Below are positions 30,767-33,562 of a stretch of DNA of 33,562 nt, piece by piece (position 1 is the first letter of the stretch; every line of letters begins with the position of its first letter). A model generated the notes under the pieces. The model was not told the origin of the DNA. It worked only from the letters and a program-made list of their open reading frames with translations, and ran no database searches. The DNA is from Nocardia sp. CNY236 (GTDB lineage: Bacteria; Actinomycetota; Actinomycetes; Mycobacteriales; Mycobacteriaceae): NCBI RefSeq assembly GCF_000482385.1, contig NZ_AXVD01000043.1, forward strand, positions 1-33,562, written 5' to 3'. Made by a program: the position numbers and the translations under genes.

Positions 30767-30966
30767 TGCGGGCGCGTTGGCTGCTGAGTTCGGCGCGACC
30801 TCGGCCACGGTGTCGCATGGGCTGCGTCCGCACCGTGAAGTGGTGATTGCGTTCAACCGGTGTCCCGGGCCGCGTAAGCCTGGAATCCTCCCGATGGCAC
30901 ACGCCGCGCCGTCACGGGTCCGCCGTAGCCCAGGTGCGGTCACAGCGCTGCCTCGCCGACCGCCAG

Positions 30967-31640
30967 TCAGCGAAGTGCCCCCTGCTCATCCAGAGAGCGG
31001 ACTATCTGTTTCCCGCGGTAGCCTGGTGATGGTAGCTGGCGTCGTACTCGTCGGGTGATCGCCCGCCGAGCTTTCTTCTGGATCCCCTGGGTGTTGTACC
31101 AGCCGTCGATGTAGGCGAACAGGGCGTTCTCGGCCCGATCCCAGGTCCGCCACGTGTGTCGGTATACCAGCTCGGTCTTCAGCGTGGAGAAGAAGTTCTG
31201 CATCAGCGCGTTGTCGTAGCTGTCGCCGACCGACCCCATCGCTTCCGTGATCGGGTTGTCTGCCAAACGATTAGCGAACCGTATGGCCGTGTAGGTCGAT
31301 CCGCGGTCGCTGTTGCGGATCAGCTGTCCGTCTCGGACCTCGCAGCTCCAGACCGCGTATTCGAGCGCTCCAGGACCAGCGGTCGGAGGTCGTCCAGCTA
31401 ACGATCCGGTGGGAGAACGCGTCACCGACCGCGGCGAGCCAGAACACGCCCTGCCGCACGGGATGCGAGTCGCGTCAGCGACCCACAACCGGTTCGGTTC
31501 TATGGCGGTGAAGTCGCGTTCGACGAGGTCCGGTGCCGGTGTCGCCCGCGGATCCTGTCGGGTCGATCCGAGCCGCTGTTTCTTACGGCGGGAACGCGCC
31601 CTCAGCCAACGGATTGGTGGTGACATCGTTGCCGACACCG
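30967..31640 (-). pseudogene. IS3-family OrfB transposase remnant with frameshifts
   Basis: The reverse strand encodes RDFTAIEPNRLWVADATRIP (first catalytic Asp). In another frame comes FWLAAVGDAFSHRIVSW (the position of the second Asp in VLDAFSRRIVGW-type motifs). Back in the first frame come IRNSDRGSTYTAIRF, AMGSVGDSYDNALMQNFFST (third acidic site nearby) and YIDGWYNTQG. At least two frameshifts (about 31450 and 31385) inactivate it. OrfA and the upstream part are missing. Confidence 0.85.
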
Positions 31641-31649
31641 ATCCCGACC

Positions 31650-32106
31650 CCGACTACTCGCTGCCGGACACCACGTCACACTGATCACCCAACACACCAT
31701 CGACCCGATCGTGTTGCCCGGGATCCCGGAGATCTGGCTGCCCCGAACAGAAGACCTCGACCACCATCGCCGCCGCGTCCACAAGGTATTGACCGACCTG
31801 GCACCAGATATCGTGGAGGCTTCCTCCTGGGAAGCTGAAACCCTACACTATGCGCGCCGACCACGCCGATACCGTGCACCAGTCGTGGTGCGTGGCGATC
31901 TGTCGGCCTCCACCATGGAAGCCTTCGACCACCTAGTCGTCGCCGAAAAAGAACTCCTCGGCCTCGCCGATGCGGTCCTGGCCGTCAGCGAGTTCGCCGT
32001 CACCTACGGCATCCCACGACCAGTAGTGGCCACCAACTCGGGTGAACCGGTGGTGTGCGAGTTCGCGTCGCCGGACACCGCACAGGCGGCGCAGGAGGAG
32101 CTGTAG
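31650..32106 (+). pseudogene. Glycosyltransferase fragment (N-terminal domain)
   Basis: From about 31655 a frame reads AGHHVTLITQHTIDPIVLPG, then HRRRVHKVLTDLAPDIVEAS, YRAPVVVRGDLSASTM and LGLADAVLAVSEFAVTYGIP, ending at TAG 32104-32106. AGHxVTLIT near the start and DAVLAVSEF are typical of GT-B family N-terminal domains. The start is cut by the IS3 remnant and the C-terminal nucleotide-binding domain is absent. It is therefore a truncated gene; a GTG at 31711 could still initiate a 131-residue product. Confidence 0.5.
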
Positions 32107-32191
32107 CTCGCCTACGAGGTGCAAAACGAGACTCATGTCCTGGTAAGCCGGGACCACACATGAGAAATACCAATTACAGAGGAGGCATATA

Positions 32192-33001
32192 GTGAACCAT
32201 TTTGAATTCACTGCCGATGAGTTGATCCTTGGCAAGCATACGCTACGGCGCATCCGCGCGACCCGCGACTTGCCCACACACGACGTCAAGGCCGGAGATT
32301 TGGGTGGCTGGATCGAATCCTCGGACAATCTGGATGAGAATGCGTGGGTCGGTGGGAACGCGCGGGTGTACGAGGATGCGCGGGTGTTCGGGGATGCGTT
32401 TGTGTTCGGGGATGCGCGGGTGTTCGGGGACGCGCGGGTGTGCGGGGCCGCGTTTGTGTTCGGGGATGCGCGGGTGTTCGGGGATGCGTTGGTGTTCAGG
32501 GCCGCGAAGGTGTTCGGGGCCGCGAAGGTGTTCGGGGCCGCGAAGGTGTTCGGGAATGCGCGGGTGTACTGGGATGCGTTGGTGTGCGGGGCCGCGCAGG
32601 TGTCCGGGGACGCGCAGGTGTCCGGGGACGCGTTTGTGTTCGGGGATGCGCGGGTGTTCGGGGATGCGCGGGTGTCCGGGCGCGCGGGGGTGTTCGGGGA
32701 TGCGCGGGTGTCGGGGCACGCGTGGGTGTCCGGGGCCGCGCGGATATTCCAGCCACAGGATGTGCTGACGCTGGGGCCGACCGGTAGCGAGTCGGTGTTT
32801 ATCACGCTGTTCCGCACCGCCGCAAGCCACGAACTCTGGGTTGGATGCTGGCAAGGTACCGTGGATGAGCTGGGCGCCGAGGTCGAGAGGCGGTCGCAGA
32901 AATGGGGAGTAGACCTAAAGACGGCGCAACAGTGGCGAGCCGAGTACCAGGCACTAGAGACCTTGTGCCGGCAGCGAATTAACTCATGGGGACCCGGCTA
33001 G
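32192..33001 (+). CDS. Hexapeptide-repeat left-handed beta-helix protein (copy 2), 269 residues
   Basis: GAGGAGG (32179-32185) lies 6 bases before GTG 32192. The N-terminal cap (MNHFEFTADELILGKHTLRR, DVKAGDLGGWIESSDNL) matches copy 1 at 19843. About 23 hexapeptide units follow (DARVFG, DAFVFG, AAKVFG, DAQVSG), and then the same C-terminal domain (DVLTLGPTGSESVFITLFRT, ELWVGCWQGTVDELGAEVER). In contrast to copy 1, the repeat DNA is nearly uniform: 18-base units close to GCGCGGGTGTTCGGGGAT. This suggests recent repeat expansion or gene conversion. Predicted fold: left-handed parallel beta-helix; function unknown. Confidence 0.78.
   Translation: MNHFEFTADELILGKHTLRRIRATRDLPTHDVKAGDLGGWIESSDNLDENAWVGGNARVYEDARVFGDAFVFGDARVFGDARVCGAAFVFGDARVFGDALVFRAAKVFGAAKVFGAAKVFGNARVYWDALVCGAAQVSGDAQVSGDAFVFGDARVFGDARVSGRAGVFGDARVSGHAWVSGAARIFQPQDVLTLGPTGSESVFITLFRTAASHELWVGCWQGTVDELGAEVERRSQKWGVDLKTAQQWRAEYQALETLCRQRINSWGPG
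32341..32750 (+). repeat. Array of about 23 near-identical 18-base coding repeats
   Basis: The unit is approximately GCGCGGGTGTTCGGGGAT with alternatives TTTGTG, AAGGTG, CAGGTG and CTGGTG-like second codons. It lies wholly in frame within the beta-helix gene. Units AAKVFG occur three times in a row, showing slippage or unequal recombination. Confidence 0.85.
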
Positions 33002-33240
33002 TTGTATGAGGCCATGACGTCGGTGACGCCGCCGCGGAGGCGGCTGGCTGGGGGCTGATCACCGGCAGCAGTATGCGGGCGATGGTAGTTATAGTGGACG
33101 TTCCAGACCTCGAGGGCGTCGCTGCGCTGCATTTCGGAAGACCATTCGCGGGCGTAGAGGAGCTCCTCGGCCAGAATCCGGTTGTAGCGTTCGACCTTCC
33201 CGTTGTGGCGGGGCGTGTAACGGTTTGATCCCCCGGCGGC
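32998..33240 (-). pseudogene. IS481-family transposase, C-terminal remnant
   Basis: The reverse strand reads RYTPRHNGKVERYNRILAEE, then LLYAREWSSEMQRSDALEVW and NVHYNYHRPHTAAGDQPPAS, ending at 32998-33000. R-x-x-N-G-K-x-E-R is the last part of the rve-type DDE domain with the catalytic Glu, and the YN.HRPH motif is typical of IS481. Upstream sequence is scrambled, so only about 80 residues remain. It lies tail to tail with the beta-helix gene, 3 bases apart or overlapping. Confidence 0.8.
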
Positions 33241-33339
33241 GTTCCCACCGGGTTGTCCCCGGATATGGCAACGGCCGCGATGCGACGAATCAAACCCGGT
33301 ACAGCAACCGACGTGTGCCGCCGGGAGCTGGCGAAGGCA

Positions 33340-33562
33340 GTGCTCACGAACCGTCCCCGAACCGCGCATCGCCGGCACATGGACCGTGCACCTCGACCAA
33401 GCCGCCGACCGTGCAGGAGGACGTGTCGTGGGTTGGGCGGCAGGTGTGATTACCCACGAAATCAACGGGTCACCAGTGTCGTCGTGGCTGGGTGAGGTGA
33501 TCGGCCGGTCGGGCGACCCGCCTGATCGAGGGCTACCAGGTCGCGGTCCGCCGCGCGCACGG
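33340..33562 (+). CDS. Possible partial gene running off the right edge
   Basis: A forward frame reads RTVPEPRIAGTWTVHLDQAA, then DRAGGRVVGWAAGVITHEIN and GSPVSSWLGEVIGRSGDPPD, open to the window end. Composition is protein-like up to about SSWLGEVIGR, after which it coincides with the 84-base repeat. No start codon can be chosen. Confidence 0.35.
33479..33562 (+). repeat. 84-base direct repeat, copy B (reaches window end)
   Basis: Identical base for base to 26434-26517. Whether the whole palindrome is repeated cannot be seen because the window ends inside the left arm. Confidence 0.9.

Noticed and set aside
32341..32750. Regular short repeats that could be mistaken for a CRISPR array
   Set aside because: The 18-base period has no spacers and stays in frame within a hexapeptide-repeat protein; it is coding.
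31933..32817. Long reverse-strand open frame antisense to the beta-helix gene
   Set aside because: It exists because the repeats contain no reverse stop codons; its translation is a monotonous Ala/Ser/Pro/Thr/Asn repeat with no start signal.
1..33562. tRNA, rRNA, or classical integrase/att sites
   Set aside because: I looked for the usual tRNA T-arm context and tyrosine or serine integrase motifs and saw none. This was by eye only and cannot exclude them outside the window.

Overview
The window is GC-rich actinobacterial DNA with no rRNA, tRNA or core metabolic genes. It carries plasmid-type genes (a DUF932-like protein, a large ParB-domain protein, single-stranded-DNA-binding protein, a primase remnant), many short hypotheticals, and pieces of at least five insertion-sequence families. 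I read it as part of a plasmid or integrated conjugative element of an actinomycete, possibly a mycolate genus such as Nocardia, Rhodococcus or Gordonia. The genus is inference from gene style only.

Layout. 1-290 is the 3' end of an IS256-type transposase. 737-5560 holds small hypotheticals, a frameshifted DUF932-like gene and a 588-residue ParB-domain gene preceded by a terminator-like hairpin. 5780-8050 has one hypothetical, a coiled-coil reverse-strand gene, decayed sequence and a reverse-strand helix-turn-helix gene. 8530-12658 is the most striking part: two tandem paralogous two-gene cassettes. Each has a 402-residue protein with ten CxxC motifs followed by a putative amidoligase (glutamine-synthetase-like COOH-NH2 ligase) domain, overlapping by 13 bases a class II glutamine amidotransferase whose catalytic residues all appear intact. 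The simplest model is that the amidotransferase releases ammonia from glutamine and the ligase uses it, with ATP, to amidate an unknown carboxylate. 12660-16470 is a chain of small genes on the same strand, several coupled by stop/start overlaps.

16500-22280 is partly decayed: a broken primase/polymerase gene, a DUF3085-like gene with a degenerate second copy, a frameshifted proline-rich membrane-type gene, a coupled three-gene group ending in a zinc/helix-turn-helix protein, and a hexapeptide-repeat beta-helix protein. 22285-24515 is ssb followed by an intact IS110-family element whose upstream non-coding end can fold extensively. 24678-26420 holds a dpdA-like remnant, small hypotheticals, tandem hairpins, and an IS630 remnant fused to a duplicated ssb 3' end. 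26434-26700 is a roughly 240-base imperfect palindrome whose first 84 bases recur exactly at the right edge of the window (33479-33562). Between these copies lie a NADAR-SLOG fusion gene, a coiled-coil/HTH gene, several hypotheticals, IS3 and IS481 remnants, a glycosyltransferase fragment, and a second beta-helix gene built of nearly identical 18-base units.
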